A stretch of DNA of 64,000 nucleotides from CAZAOY01 sp964486925 (GCA_964486925.1 CAZAOY010000005.1:3163-67162); one strand, 5' to 3'. Positions 34,666-43,487 are shown, counted from the first letter of the stretch. Notes: generated by a model not told the origin, from the letters alone. Numbers and translations are program-made.

Positions 34666-36483
34666 TTGAAGAAGGCAAATAAAGAAAAGCCAATCTATAA
34701 TGTCTGGCAGAATGTCGTCTATGTGGTGGGTAACGCTTGGGAGAAGGAAAGGCGGGTTATCCTTGTGATACTTGCACAGATATTCTTAACGGTAGCGGCG
34801 TCGGTAGCGGCGATGTATCTGCCTAAGACGGTGGTACAACAGATTATGTTAGGGGCTTCTATTAACACTCTGGTGATAACCGCGCTTGCATTTACCGTTG
34901 TTATAGCGTTGTTACAAGCTACAAAGGTCTACTTTGACAGCGCCGCACAGCCTAGGCGGGTAAGCCTTAGGATAGAAAACTGTCATGATATCCTTGTAAA
35001 GGCGATGACAACCGACTATGCTAACCTTGAAACAAAGGAGTTTAGCGATGCAAAGCAGAAGGCAAATGATGTAACCAATAATAATGGTGCAGCCACAGAA
35101 GCGATATATACCTGCCTTTCCACACTTGGTACTAACATATTAGGGTTTATAGTTTACATTGCACTGCTAATATCGGTTGACCCGCTTATCCTTCTGCTTA
35201 CCGCAGTTACTACGGTATTTGGGGTTATCGTAAGAAGGTGGGCAAACAGATGGCAACATGACCACGAGGAGGAATCGGCCGCGTTTAACAAGCGGATCTG
35301 GTATATAAATGATATCGGCAGTAACTACAAGCTTGCAAAGGATATACGCTTATTCTCAATGTTGGGTTGGATTCAGAGTATTCATGCCGCTAACATGAAG
35401 CTACATAATAACTTTGAGCGGCGGGTTAAGTTAAGACATCTTGTTGCGGATGTAGTGGACTGTGCTGCGACCTTTGCCCGTGAGGGTGTTGTGTATGGAT
35501 ATCTAATCTGGCAGGTGCTGAATGCGGGGCTTGCAATCGACAGCTTTATCCTGTTGTTTGCCGCAATCAGTGGATTTTCGGGATGGATTATGGGGATATT
35601 AAACGACTATGCCACCCTAACACGACAAAGCCTTGATTTTTGCCTACTCCGACGCTATCTTGAATACCCTGATAAGTTTAGGTATGAGGACGGAGAGGAG
35701 ATAAAACAAGAGCCGAACAAGGCTTATCAGCTAGAGCTAAGGGACGTTAGCTTTAGATACAGTGGTGCGACGCAGGATACATTAACGGGGGTAAACCTTG
35801 TGATAAAACCCGGTGAAAGGCTTGCAATAGTTGGCTTAAACGGTGCGGGTAAGACTACACTGGTAAAGCTGTTATGTGGTTTTTACGACCCGACAAAGGG
35901 AACGGTACTACTAAATGGAAAGGATATAAGGATTTACAACCGTAAGCAGTACTATACCCTATTTACAGCGGTATTTCAGGAGTTTAACATCCTGCCCATT
36001 ACTATAGCCGAGAATGTAGCACAGCACACCCTTGATACTATGGACACACAGCGGGTGATGGATAGCCTTAAATTAGCTGATATCGATAAAAAGATACTGT
36101 CCTTACCTGATGGGATAAACTCACTGTTACTCAAAGAGGTTAACGAGGAGGCGGTAGAGCTTTCAGGCGGCGAAACCCAAAAGCTAATGCTTGCACGGGC
36201 GTTATACAAAAATTCTCCAATTCTGCTTTTGGATGAGCCGACAGCGGCGCTAGACCCGATAGCAGAGAGTAGCTTGTATGAACGGTATAATGAGCTTTCA
36301 GCGGGTAAGACCTCAATCTATATCTCTCACCGATTGGCTTCTACACGGTTTTGTGATCGTATCCTACTGGTTTCTGATGGAGCGATAGCCGAGTGCGGGA
36401 CACATGACGAGCTTATTAAACAAGGTGGCGGGTATGCGAAGCTTTACGAGATACAAAGCAGATACTATAGCCGTTCCGCTTGA
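34666..36483 (+). CDS. ABC exporter half-transporter (permease-ATPase fusion), first of pair
   Basis: A type I ABC exporter of about 605 residues: an N-terminal six-helix domain (to about 330) and a C-terminal ATPase. Walker A is GLNGAGKTTLVKL, the signature is ELSGGETQKLMLARAL, Walker B is ILLLDEPTAALDP and the H-loop is ISHRL. The TTG at 34666 is placed by AAAGGGGG seven bases upstream. The adjacent second half-transporter of the same build suggests a heterodimer. Together with the upstream LytTR/GHKL genes, this points to export of a peptide or other secondary metabolite. The substrate is unknown and no precursor peptide gene was seen. Confidence 0.92.
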   Translation: MKKANKEKPIYNVWQNVVYVVGNAWEKERRVILVILAQIFLTVAASVAAMYLPKTVVQQIMLGASINTLVITALAFTVVIALLQATKVYFDSAAQPRRVSLRIENCHDILVKAMTTDYANLETKEFSDAKQKANDVTNNNGAATEAIYTCLSTLGTNILGFIVYIALLISVDPLILLLTAVTTVFGVIVRRWANRWQHDHEEESAAFNKRIWYINDIGSNYKLAKDIRLFSMLGWIQSIHAANMKLHNNFERRVKLRHLVADVVDCAATFAREGVVYGYLIWQVLNAGLAIDSFILLFAAISGFSGWIMGILNDYATLTRQSLDFCLLRRYLEYPDKFRYEDGEEIKQEPNKAYQLELRDVSFRYSGATQDTLTGVNLVIKPGERLAIVGLNGAGKTTLVKLLCGFYDPTKGTVLLNGKDIRIYNRKQYYTLFTAVFQEFNILPITIAENVAQHTLDTMDTQRVMDSLKLADIDKKILSLPDGINSLLLKEVNEEAVELSGGETQKLMLARALYKNSPILLLDEPTAALDPIAESSLYERYNELSAGKTSIYISHRLASTRFCDRILLVSDGAIAECGTHDELIKQGGGYAKLYEIQSRYYSRSA

Positions 36484-36633
36484 CATATAAAATGTCAAGA
36501 AGATAGGCAAAGCCTATCTTGTGGGCTGAAAGCCCACCGGAACTTGCTAAATAGCAATTCCATCGCACTTTATGTGCGATAATTCGCCCGCAGGCGAATA
36601 GTTGACATTATAAATGTCAACTGGAATTGCTAT
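36479..36633. repeat. Dense hairpin array with cloverleaf-like part between two ABC genes
   Basis: Perfect hairpins follow each other: arms 36479-36486/36492-36499, 36500-36508/36512-36520 and 36521-36527/36531-36537. Then an 11-bp closing stem (36551-36561 with 36623-36633) encloses three arms: 36562-36568/36574-36580, 36582-36588/36593-36599 and 36601-36609/36613-36621. Linkers between these arms are zero or one base, so the part 36551-36633 folds on paper as a compact four-way junction. The 5' closing strand can alternatively form a small local hairpin. The first hairpin overlaps the stop codon of the upstream gene. Confidence 0.72.
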
Positions 36634-36661
36634 ATAAAGAAGGTAAGGGGGATAAGATATA

Positions 36662-38530
36662 ATGAGAAACGATAAAAAAAGGTATACCTTTAAACAGAAT
36701 ATGTCGCTAATACTGCGTGGACTTAGGATATACAGCTCATTCTCTAAGCCGATACTACTTTCTAAGACCTGTATGTGTATCGTTAATGCGATAGTGCCGT
36801 TTATAAACATCTACTTTTCAGCACAGATTATTAATGAGATTGCGGGTAATAGAGATAAGGAAAGATTAACATTTTTAGTGCTTGTTACCATTGGGCTTAA
36901 TCTGTTGGCAATGCTGCTTAAAAGCTTGACCACACGCTGGATGGAGTACTGTGATTCAACTACCTGGGTGTCTGTACAAAAGGTGTATTCGGATAAGCTC
37001 TTGTCCATGGATTATATTGACGTTGAAGATCCATCGGTGCAACAGCAGTTTTCGGATATTCGTCAACATCACAATGGAATGGGATTTGGGTTAATTAGGC
37101 TAAACTGGTCTTATTCTGAGATAATTACAGGATTTATCCAGGTGATATTATCGATTGTGATGTCGGTATCTATGTTTACGTTTGTGGTTACCTCTAGTTC
37201 ATCCTTGTCCTACCTTGACTCGCCGATAGCAATGGTTATAGTGGTGGCGGTTTTACTCTGCTCGGTTCTATTAGCGCCATATCTATCATTAATAGGCGGT
37301 AAGGTATGGGCGAAGGCATCAGAGGATAACAACAAAGCCAATAGAATCTTTGGGTTTTATTTTTTTCAAATGATTAATAAAAATGACAGGGCAAAGGATA
37401 TCAGAATATATGACCAATATAAGGTAATTGAGAAGGCTACTTACGGTGATTCCCAGATAGCGGCATTTTTAAACTATGCTAGTTATGACGCAAGGTATAA
37501 AGCGATTAGTACCGCTGTTTCCTATCTTTCGAACGGGTTGATCTATCTGTTTGTTGCGTTAAAGGCATTTGCAGGGGCGTTTGGGGTAGGTAGCATAGTG
37601 CAGTATGTAGGTGCTATTACCCAGTTTGGAAGCGGGTTTGCGTCGGTTCTTACAGGTATTGGGTCGCTTATAAATAACAATGTGTTTTTAGAAAACATCT
37701 TTAACTATCTTGATATCGAGAACAAAAAGTATCAAGGTACGCTAAGTGTTGAAAAGCGGGACGACAACGAGTATAGTATCGAGTTTAAGGACGTTTCCTT
37801 TAAGTACCCTTCAAGTGATAGCTATGCGCTTAAGGACTTTAACCTTAAGCTAAAGGTTGGTCAGCGGATGGCGGTGGTTGGGTTGAATGGTAGCGGTAAA
37901 ACCACTATGATAAAGCTGTTATGCCGACTGTACGACCCTACAAAAGGAATTATCACACTAAATGGGATTGACATTAAAAAGTACAACTATGACGAGTACA
38001 TTGCGCTCTTTAGCGTGGTATTTCAGGACTTTTCGTTACTGCCGTTAACGGTGGGACAAAATGTAGCAGCGAGCGCGGAGTATGATAGGGATAGGGTAAC
38101 AAAGGCTATTAAAAAAGCGGGATTATTAGAACGTTTAGAGGAGATGGACAAAGGGTTAGATACCTATCTCTATAAGGAATTTGAGGAGGAGGGTGTCGAG
38201 ATTTCGGGCGGGGAAGCGCAGAAGCTTGCACTGGCTAGGGCACTATATAAGGATGCTCCGTTTATCGTGCTAGACGAACCAACCGCCGCACTAGACCCAG
38301 TCGCCGAGTTTGAGATCTACTCAAAGTTTAACGATATAGTATCGGATAAGACCGCGATTTACATCTCCCACCGCCTATCAAGCTGTAGATTCTGCGACGA
38401 CATTGCGGTATTTGACAACGGTGCACTAATCCAGCGAGGAAGCCACGAAGCACTAGTAGCGGACGAAAACGGTAAATACTACGAGCTCTGGAATGCTCAA
38501 GCACAGTATTACACCAGTGGTAAGGATTAG
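36662..38530 (+). CDS. ABC exporter half-transporter, second of pair
   Basis: A 622-residue permease-ATPase fusion. The membrane domain spans to about residue 345 with helices near 45-65, 75-95, 155-180 and 195-215. The ATPase has GLNGSGKTTMIKL, FQDFSLLPLTVGQNVA, EISGGEAQKLALARAL, FIVLDEPTAALDP and ISHRLSS. AAGGGGGAT precedes the ATG. Both halves have intact catalytic motifs, so a heterodimer with two active sites is likely. A strong terminator closes the unit. Confidence 0.92.
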   Translation: MRNDKKRYTFKQNMSLILRGLRIYSSFSKPILLSKTCMCIVNAIVPFINIYFSAQIINEIAGNRDKERLTFLVLVTIGLNLLAMLLKSLTTRWMEYCDSTTWVSVQKVYSDKLLSMDYIDVEDPSVQQQFSDIRQHHNGMGFGLIRLNWSYSEIITGFIQVILSIVMSVSMFTFVVTSSSSLSYLDSPIAMVIVVAVLLCSVLLAPYLSLIGGKVWAKASEDNNKANRIFGFYFFQMINKNDRAKDIRIYDQYKVIEKATYGDSQIAAFLNYASYDARYKAISTAVSYLSNGLIYLFVALKAFAGAFGVGSIVQYVGAITQFGSGFASVLTGIGSLINNNVFLENIFNYLDIENKKYQGTLSVEKRDDNEYSIEFKDVSFKYPSSDSYALKDFNLKLKVGQRMAVVGLNGSGKTTMIKLLCRLYDPTKGIITLNGIDIKKYNYDEYIALFSVVFQDFSLLPLTVGQNVAASAEYDRDRVTKAIKKAGLLERLEEMDKGLDTYLYKEFEEEGVEISGGEAQKLALARALYKDAPFIVLDEPTAALDPVAEFEIYSKFNDIVSDKTAIYISHRLSSCRFCDDIAVFDNGALIQRGSHEALVADENGKYYELWNAQAQYYTSGKD

Positions 38531-38556
38531 TTATTAAGGATATTATGTAAAACCAG

Positions 38557-38593
38557 AAAAATCTCACCGTCTGTTTAAGAGGGTGAGATTTTT
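38557..38593 (+). terminator. Terminator after the ABC exporter pair
   Basis: AAAATCTCACC pairs with GGGTGAGATTTT around a 12-base loop, with six T on the 3' side. The sequence from here to 38820 holds no ORF and no structure I could support. Confidence 0.88.
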
Positions 38594-38820
38594 TATGGTT
38601 GGTATAATGAAATAAAAGATTAATCGGGAAACAGGCCTGCCATTATGTACTCATCAAAGTAGAGGGTAACAACGATATCGCCTATCTGTTATATTTTATC
38701 TGACACCATGAAACGTCACATCCTTATGTAAATAGATAATGATACATCTGTAGTTTTTATTAGTATACTAAAAATGTATCAAAATGTCAATCATATTAGA
38801 TGCATTTCGCTAAAATTGTG

Positions 38821-39534
38821 CTAGTACCTAGATGGAACATTAATAGTACCGCCAAAATTAGCAAGGTTTAGGGAGATGTTTTTGGCTTTATCAATAACCG
38901 AAAAGTCGTCTATGTCGCTGTCTATTAGCAGGATATATCCCTTTTTATCCGCCATAGCGGTGCTATAAACCTTACCGCTTGCGGTCTTAATCTGCAGCTT
39001 GTCGCCATACAGGGGCTTTGGTTTAACCTCACCCTTTGGGGTGAATCTATTGCTGAATGTGCCAAAGGCGATTGCTCCATCTTTAAGGTATACCATGTTT
39101 ATCGAGATACCCTTGTTTTCAGCGAATCTACCCGAGGCTACCATAGTAAAGGTGTACTCTACCTCGCTAATCTCACTGCTGTTTGAGCTGTCGGTGTTAC
39201 TACTGCTGACACTGCTACTGCTTGAGGAGTCGGTGGTTTCGTTTAACACAGCAGAGTATAGCGCAAGTAGTGGTTCGTTAGCGGCAAAGGATACCAGTAT
39301 GTAGGTTGAATCTTTAGCTTTAGCAGTTGAAATAACGGTGAGATCACCTAGCAAAACAGCGCCGCTATTGCTTTCCACAATATGGTTAATTAGCCTGTCC
39401 TCTATCGTAAGAGGTTTTTCTATCTGCTTGTCCAGTGACTTACAGGCGCACAAAACCAAGCTTATAACAGCAGTCACTAATATTAGTGACAATAACTGGA
39501 AATATACCGTTGCGTTTGTAATACATCTTTTCAT
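38821..39534 (-). CDS. Putative lipoprotein of unknown function
   Basis: A 237-residue protein with an N-terminal hydrophobic segment ending in LCAC, a lipobox (+1 Cys near residue 31), so it is probably tethered to the outer face of the membrane. A Ser/Thr-rich stretch (SSSSSVSSSNTDSSNSSE, about 115-135) interrupts a beta-rich domain (EVEYTFTMVASGRFAENKGISINMVYLKDGAIAFGTFS). No family recognised. AAAAGGATG precedes the ATG. It is separate from the downstream GNAT genes by nearly 180 bases. Confidence 0.75.
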   Translation of the reverse strand: MKRCITNATVYFQLLSLILVTAVISLVLCACKSLDKQIEKPLTIEDRLINHIVESNSGAVLLGDLTVISTAKAKDSTYILVSFAANEPLLALYSAVLNETTDSSSSSSVSSSNTDSSNSSEISEVEYTFTMVASGRFAENKGISINMVYLKDGAIAFGTFSNRFTPKGEVKPKPLYGDKLQIKTASGKVYSTAMADKKGYILLIDSDIDDFSVIDKAKNISLNLANFGGTINVPSRY

Positions 39535-39711
39535 ATCTTCATCCTTTTACTCATAACATATTTGTTTTATAACCTATATTATTGGGCAACAAATATTAAA
39601 CGCTGTCTTTTGTTTCTCCCACAAATGCAACATTTGATTGCCAAATTAATAGAAGGTTTGTCTATAATACATGTTATGCGAGGGTGGATGAAGATATGAC
39701 AAAGCTTTTGG

Positions 39712-40239
39712 TTATCTAAGGTTAATCCAGTATCGCTGTACCACGTTACCGCTTTTTTCGGTAAACTCATCCTCAAGTATACCGCCGTTATTTAGGATGG
39801 TCTTAGCCGAGCCGATGTTTGTCTTGTCGCAGGTTACCAGTGCACTTTTTATACCCATCTCACGGCAACGCTCTAGCGCTAACGCTAACATCCTTGTAGC
39901 ATAACCGTTTCTTCGCTTTGACGGTGCAACACCGTAGCCGATATGCCCGCCGACATTTATTAGGCTGTCATTTAATGCATGTCGAATATTCGCCGCACCC
40001 AGTATGACATTCTCGTCCTCATCCATCAAAAAATAGGTGGTGGAGGGTACAAATTCAGGCGGGATATCCTCTCCACTTGCATACTGTCGGGTTAAGGCAA
40101 GAAAGCTTTCAAATGTGCCATCTCCGCACCTTGCCGCCCAAGGGATAATCTGCTCATTATTTTGTACAAATTCGTAGATAAAATCTAACCAAAGCGTTTT
40201 ATGACTTTCGGTGGGGAATACAAGCTTTAACTCTTTCAT
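39712..40239 (-). CDS. GNAT family N-acetyltransferase
   Basis: A 175-residue acetyltransferase. The acetyl-CoA pyrophosphate loop is seen in GYGVAPSKRRNGYATRMLALALERC, followed by KSALVTCDKTNIGSAKTILNNGG, the usual C-terminal part of RimI/RimJ-like enzymes. The substrate is unknown. The ATG at 40239 starts a few bases after the Nif3-like gene reaches its stop; GGAGG lies 13 bases upstream, within the end of that gene, so expression is probably coupled. Confidence 0.88.
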   Translation of the reverse strand: MKELKLVFPTESHKTLWLDFIYEFVQNNEQIIPWAARCGDGTFESFLALTRQYASGEDIPPEFVPSTTYFLMDEDENVILGAANIRHALNDSLINVGGHIGYGVAPSKRRNGYATRMLALALERCREMGIKSALVTCDKTNIGSAKTILNNGGILEDEFTEKSGNVVQRYWINLR

Positions 40240-40244
40240 ATTAA

Positions 40245-41093
40245 TTATAAATCCTCCATACATGGCTCATCCGGGATAAATTCGCAAGGTAAGCCTAGGT
40301 TTGAAAAGTATTCTTTTAACTTAATACAGGCAAACTTTTCTGTTGAATAATGGGTTCCTGATAGGATGTTAACACCCTTAGCCATCGCCATGTTATGCGC
40401 GTCTACCGACGGTTGGAAGGTTTTTCTAAGACTAGCGATACCTGTTACAAAGGTATTAATACCCCTTTCCATAAGGTATGGGTAGACGTCAGAATCGTTA
40501 CCCCCGCCCGCTATTAACGCAACCTTTGAATCTTTAATGCTCTCACCGCCGTATGGGTAGAGCTTAACGTTATGTCCGACAGCTTGCTTAAAGGTATATG
40601 CAAGCTGTGCGGTGGTAATGCAGTCTGTCTTGCCGATTATACCTACCTTTACCCCGCCGTAGTCGTAAAATTCGTCGATAATATCGATACCTAAGGCATT
40701 AGCTAGGTTTTGGGTCGTTCCGTAAACTCCGTTTGCGTCAAGCGGAACATGTAGGTTATAGATAGATATCCTACGTTCCTTTAGGGTTTTTAGGGTGGAA
40801 ACAGGGATTGAGGTGAATACCTCATCTTTAGTTATATCCCAGATCATTGGGTGGTGAACGAACAGTAACGCCTCCTCTACCCTGTCATCAAGGATTTTAT
40901 CAAAAACAGCCTTTGATGGGAATACCGCTGTGTACACCTGTCGTATGGTATCGGTGCTGTCTGTAACAAGTCCCATGCTTCGCTCTTTAAATTGACTGGT
41001 AATATACTCGTAGTTATCTAACCGCCAGTCGTCGTGGCAGATTGATAGCTTAAAATCAACCTCTAATTGGTTGTATAAACTCTGCGATTTCAT
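40245..41093 (-). CDS. Nif3-like dinuclear metal center protein
   Basis: A 282-residue NIF3/YbgI family protein. Metal-binding histidines and acids are visible in LLFVHHPMIWD, YNLHVPLDAN and LSGTHYSTEKFA. The family makes hexameric toroids with a two-metal site; proposed roles include GTP cyclohydrolase I type 2, but the function is unsettled. It lies five bases after an upstream double-GNAT gene and ends next to another GNAT gene, forming a compact minus-strand cluster. Confidence 0.9.
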   Translation of the reverse strand: MKSQSLYNQLEVDFKLSICHDDWRLDNYEYITSQFKERSMGLVTDSTDTIRQVYTAVFPSKAVFDKILDDRVEEALLFVHHPMIWDITKDEVFTSIPVSTLKTLKERRISIYNLHVPLDANGVYGTTQNLANALGIDIIDEFYDYGGVKVGIIGKTDCITTAQLAYTFKQAVGHNVKLYPYGGESIKDSKVALIAGGGNDSDVYPYLMERGINTFVTGIASLRKTFQPSVDAHNMAMAKGVNILSGTHYSTEKFACIKLKEYFSNLGLPCEFIPDEPCMEDL

Positions 41094-41098
41094 CTATT

Positions 41099-42112
41099 CT
41101 ACTCAACTTTCCATTCAAATATGTTCAAATACCGCTGACCCTCTTGGTACAGCTCTGACCATTCGGGAAGTCTTGCCACCCGCAAAAACCGTGCAGATAG
41201 CTTCTCGCAGGCTCGTTTTGAGGGGATGTTATCCCGCTCGTTTGTGATTAACAGATGGGTCATGTTATGCGCCTTTGCCACAGGGGCGACCAGTTGGCAC
41301 GCTTTGGTAGCATAGCTGTGACCTCGATACCGCTCATCCACACCATATCCAATCTGTCCACCGAAGTACAATCCCGCAGTGTACCCGACACGCAGGTTAA
41401 GGAATCCAATCCGCTCGCCCTCTTTGCAGATGATAAAGTCGTATACCGGTACGTATTTTTTTTCAGGGATAGCGGGTGTTTTTTTAGTACAAACTAGATA
41501 AATCTCTCCGTCTGAAAGGGTAGGCACATCGATAAACCCATCAAAGGTGCAGGGTAGGGAGTTGTAATATTCGATCTCCCTTAAAACCTCCCATTCGGAC
41601 TTTGTCATAGCATAGCCCAGTCTATCCTTCATAACACCATCATGATACTGTGCGTTTAACATTGTGCCCTCAAGACGAAAACCCACCTTTTCCATAACAC
41701 GTCTACTTGGAAGGTTATCGCTGTAACAGCCTGTGGTTATACGGATACAGTTATCACTTGTAAAGGCATAGGACAATGCTTCCTTTGCGGCTTCGGTGGT
41801 GTACCCTTTGCTATGAAACTTTGGTAGGATAAAGTAACCTAGGTGAGCTACCTTTCCTAGAGGGTTTATATCAGAGTAGGTGTACCCGATCTGACCTATA
41901 TACTCACCGGTTACCCTATCCTCTATGCAAAAATACTGTCCGTCACTGTTTGACATTGCGAGGTTTAGATTTTCACTGGTCTGCTCAATGGTGGTGGTAC
42001 TGATATCATCTAGAAAGTACATGTTATCCTTGTCGGACAGCAGTGTGTGTAGGTTTTGTAGATCGCCTTTAACGTTGTGTCGTAGGATTAGGCGGCTTGT
42101 TTTAAGCTTCAT
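41099..42112 (-). CDS. Two-domain GNAT acetyltransferase (RimJ/RimL-type tandem)
   Basis: A 337-residue protein holding two GNAT domains. The first (about 1-165) is a RimJ/RimL-like module (LKTSRLILRHN, GYFILPKFHSKGYTTEAAKEAL, NLPSRRVMEKVGFRLEGT). The second (about 185-335) has its own CoA loop (GYGVDERYRGHSYATKACQLV) and NIPSKRACEKLSARF. The ATG at 42112 is supported by GGAG seven bases upstream. Both domains appear complete, so it is a genuine tandem rather than two broken genes. Substrates unknown. Confidence 0.87.
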   Translation of the reverse strand: MKLKTSRLILRHNVKGDLQNLHTLLSDKDNMYFLDDISTTTIEQTSENLNLAMSNSDGQYFCIEDRVTGEYIGQIGYTYSDINPLGKVAHLGYFILPKFHSKGYTTEAAKEALSYAFTSDNCIRITTGCYSDNLPSRRVMEKVGFRLEGTMLNAQYHDGVMKDRLGYAMTKSEWEVLREIEYYNSLPCTFDGFIDVPTLSDGEIYLVCTKKTPAIPEKKYVPVYDFIICKEGERIGFLNLRVGYTAGLYFGGQIGYGVDERYRGHSYATKACQLVAPVAKAHNMTHLLITNERDNIPSKRACEKLSARFLRVARLPEWSELYQEGQRYLNIFEWKVE

Positions 42113-42166
42113 ATTAATCTCCATTCCTTGTGCTATTTGGCACAAATAGCTGTGTGAAAAAAACTT

Positions 42167-42976
42167 TTAAGCTATCTTCCTTCCAATATACATTAGATGC
42201 TCGGAGTAGCTAAGCAGATCCTCACGCTCTGCTAGACGTTCGCAGATATCCATCCACCCATCCACAACCTCCTGTGGTTGCGATATAATGGTTTCTTCAC
42301 ATGGAGAAGCGATCCCTTCCTGACCGATAAGGTGAAGCTTTTGTAGCGGAAATCTCTCCATAAACGGTAAAACCTGATCCTGTGCGATAAAGAACGCACG
42401 GGTGAAGGCATCCCCTCCAAAGCTTTTGTTATCCAGTACGCATTGTTTGTACTCTACTTCGCTCTCCACCACCGAGTTAATAATCTGTGGGTCGTGTTTC
42501 ATTGCATATATCATCCCCGCAAACAGGTTAATGAACGAAGTGTAGAGTACTCCGCCAGACTTAAGCAGTCTAAGGCTTGATTCCACCGCCCTTACCCTGT
42601 CGGATTCTTCCAGCAGGTGGTATAAAGGCCCCATAAGCAGCACATGGTCGAACTCCCCGCTTACAAGAGTGTCAGCCACGCAGGCATTCCCACAGACTGT
42701 TTTAATCGAGAGGTTTTGAAGCTTAGCCTGCTCTAATGCATAGGATATGTTCTTGCTAGATAGGTCAAACAGAGTGACATCACATCCCTTTTTAGCAAGA
42801 TACAGCGAATACCGTCCAGGTCCTCCGCCGATATCCAGTACCCGATCTCCTTTTTTTATATATCGATCCAGAAAGCGGCAGGTTATAATAAATTCGGGGC
42901 GGTTAGCTATCCTGTTCCATTCTGATTCATATTCTTGGTCGTACCATGCTTTTACAATCTCTGTATCGTTTGTCAT
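42167..42976 (-). CDS. Class I SAM-dependent methyltransferase
   Basis: A 269-residue Rossmann-fold methyltransferase. Motif I is VLDIGGGPGRYSLYLAKKG, with post-I acidic residue in VTLFDLS and motif IV near FDHVLLMGPLYHL. The N-terminal YDQEYESEWNRI and RPEF pattern is typical of a Firmicutes family of unknown substrate. AAAGGAG precedes the ATG. What is unusual is the upstream region: a consensus promoter, a 33-residue leader ORF and a terminator stand immediately before it, an arrangement often used by antibiotic-inducible genes. Modification of rRNA or of an antibiotic is therefore a hypothesis, not shown by the protein itself. Confidence 0.88.
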   Translation of the reverse strand: MTNDTEIVKAWYDQEYESEWNRIANRPEFIITCRFLDRYIKKGDRVLDIGGGPGRYSLYLAKKGCDVTLFDLSSKNISYALEQAKLQNLSIKTVCGNACVADTLVSGEFDHVLLMGPLYHLLEESDRVRAVESSLRLLKSGGVLYTSFINLFAGMIYAMKHDPQIINSVVESEVEYKQCVLDNKSFGGDAFTRAFFIAQDQVLPFMERFPLQKLHLIGQEGIASPCEETIISQPQEVVDGWMDICERLAEREDLLSYSEHLMYIGRKIA

Positions 42977-43004
42977 ATTAATCTCCTTTTAAACTAATTA
43001 AGAT

Positions 43005-43046
43005 AAAATAAAAAGCGGCTAAGGTTTGATCTACACCTTAGCCGCT
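43005..43046 (-). terminator. Terminator immediately upstream of the methyltransferase gene (attenuator)
   Basis: A perfect 12-bp stem (43014-43025 with 43035-43046) followed, in the minus direction, by TTTTATTTT. It lies between the leader ORF and the methyltransferase gene, about 30 bases before its ATG. Read-through is needed for expression. Confidence 0.82.
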
Positions 43047-43082
43047 ATCTGCTCATTATAAGTATTGTGGTTGTACTTCCCA

Positions 43083-43184
43083 CTAAACCTCATAAAAACC
43101 AAAAAGGACTAAAGCCTGTGACGAATGATCGGCTTCAGGCTTGTTATTGGGATTAAATTGTGTAAAGTTAAATATTCCGCTCAC
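43083..43184 (-). CDS. Leader ORF (33 residues) of the methyltransferase attenuator
   Basis: GTG at 43184 behind GAAAGGGG opens a 34-codon frame reading MSGIFNFTQFNPNNKPEAD, then HSSQALVLFGFYEV and stop. An internal hairpin (arms 43112-43118 and 43136-43142) lies within it. Leader peptides of this size between a strong promoter and a terminator commonly sense ribosome-targeting antibiotics by stalling. The C-terminal VLFGFYEV could be the stall region. Nothing in the peptide shows a run of one amino acid, so amino-acid attenuation is unlikely. Confidence 0.6.
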   Translation of the reverse strand: MSGIFNFTQFNPNNKPEADHSSQALVLFGFYEV

Positions 43185-43215
43185 AGTGCAATACCCCTTT
43201 CAAATAGTTTTAACA

Positions 43216-43244
43216 ATTATATCACAGCTAAAGTTGGTTGTCAA
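43216..43244 (-). promoter_or_regulatory. Full-consensus sigma-A promoter of the methyltransferase unit
   Basis: On the minus strand: TTGACA (43239-43244), 17 bases, TATAAT (43216-43221). Both hexamers match consensus exactly. Such a strong constitutive promoter suits control by downstream attenuation. Confidence 0.92.
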
Positions 43245-43292
43245 GGGTTTTTTTACGTTTCAGAAATAATTTTTTTACAGATAGATATAATC

Positions 43293-43346
43293 TTCAGTTA
43301 AAGTTCAGATAGACTACAACAGGTGTTCAGCGGGGGTGCGTATAAT
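43293..43346 (+). promoter_or_regulatory. Candidate autoregulated promoter of the OmpR-type two-component genes
   Basis: TATAAT at 43341-43346 lacks a -35 hexamer. TTCAG occurs at 43293-43297, 43304-43308 and 43326-43330, with spacings of 11 and 22 bases. Phased 11-base direct repeats are the usual target of OmpR/PhoB-family regulators, and the gene downstream encodes one. Confidence 0.5.
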
Positions 43347-43377
43347 TTATACTATAGATTAGGAAGGAAGGGCAGGT

Positions 43378-43428
43378 ATGTTAATAACGGCAATGCTTGT
43401 GGTAGCTAGCAGGAGGAGATACTATTAA
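43378..43428 (+). CDS. Possible 16-residue leader ORF
   Basis: ATG behind AGGAAGGAAGGGCAGGT opens MLITAMLVVASRRRYY and stop. It stands between the promoter and the regulator gene. No terminator follows it, so a regulatory role is only suggested; it may be chance. Confidence 0.25.
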   Translation: MLITAMLVVASRRRYY

Positions 43429-43487
43429 CTATTGAAATACTAGCTAAAATATGGTAGAATAATGCTATAGTAATAGGGGGGATTTAT

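Noticed and set aside
36551..36633. A tRNA gene, because of the cloverleaf shape
   Set aside because: Arm lengths, the 11-bp closing stem and lack of T-loop and D-loop consensus bases exclude a tRNA.
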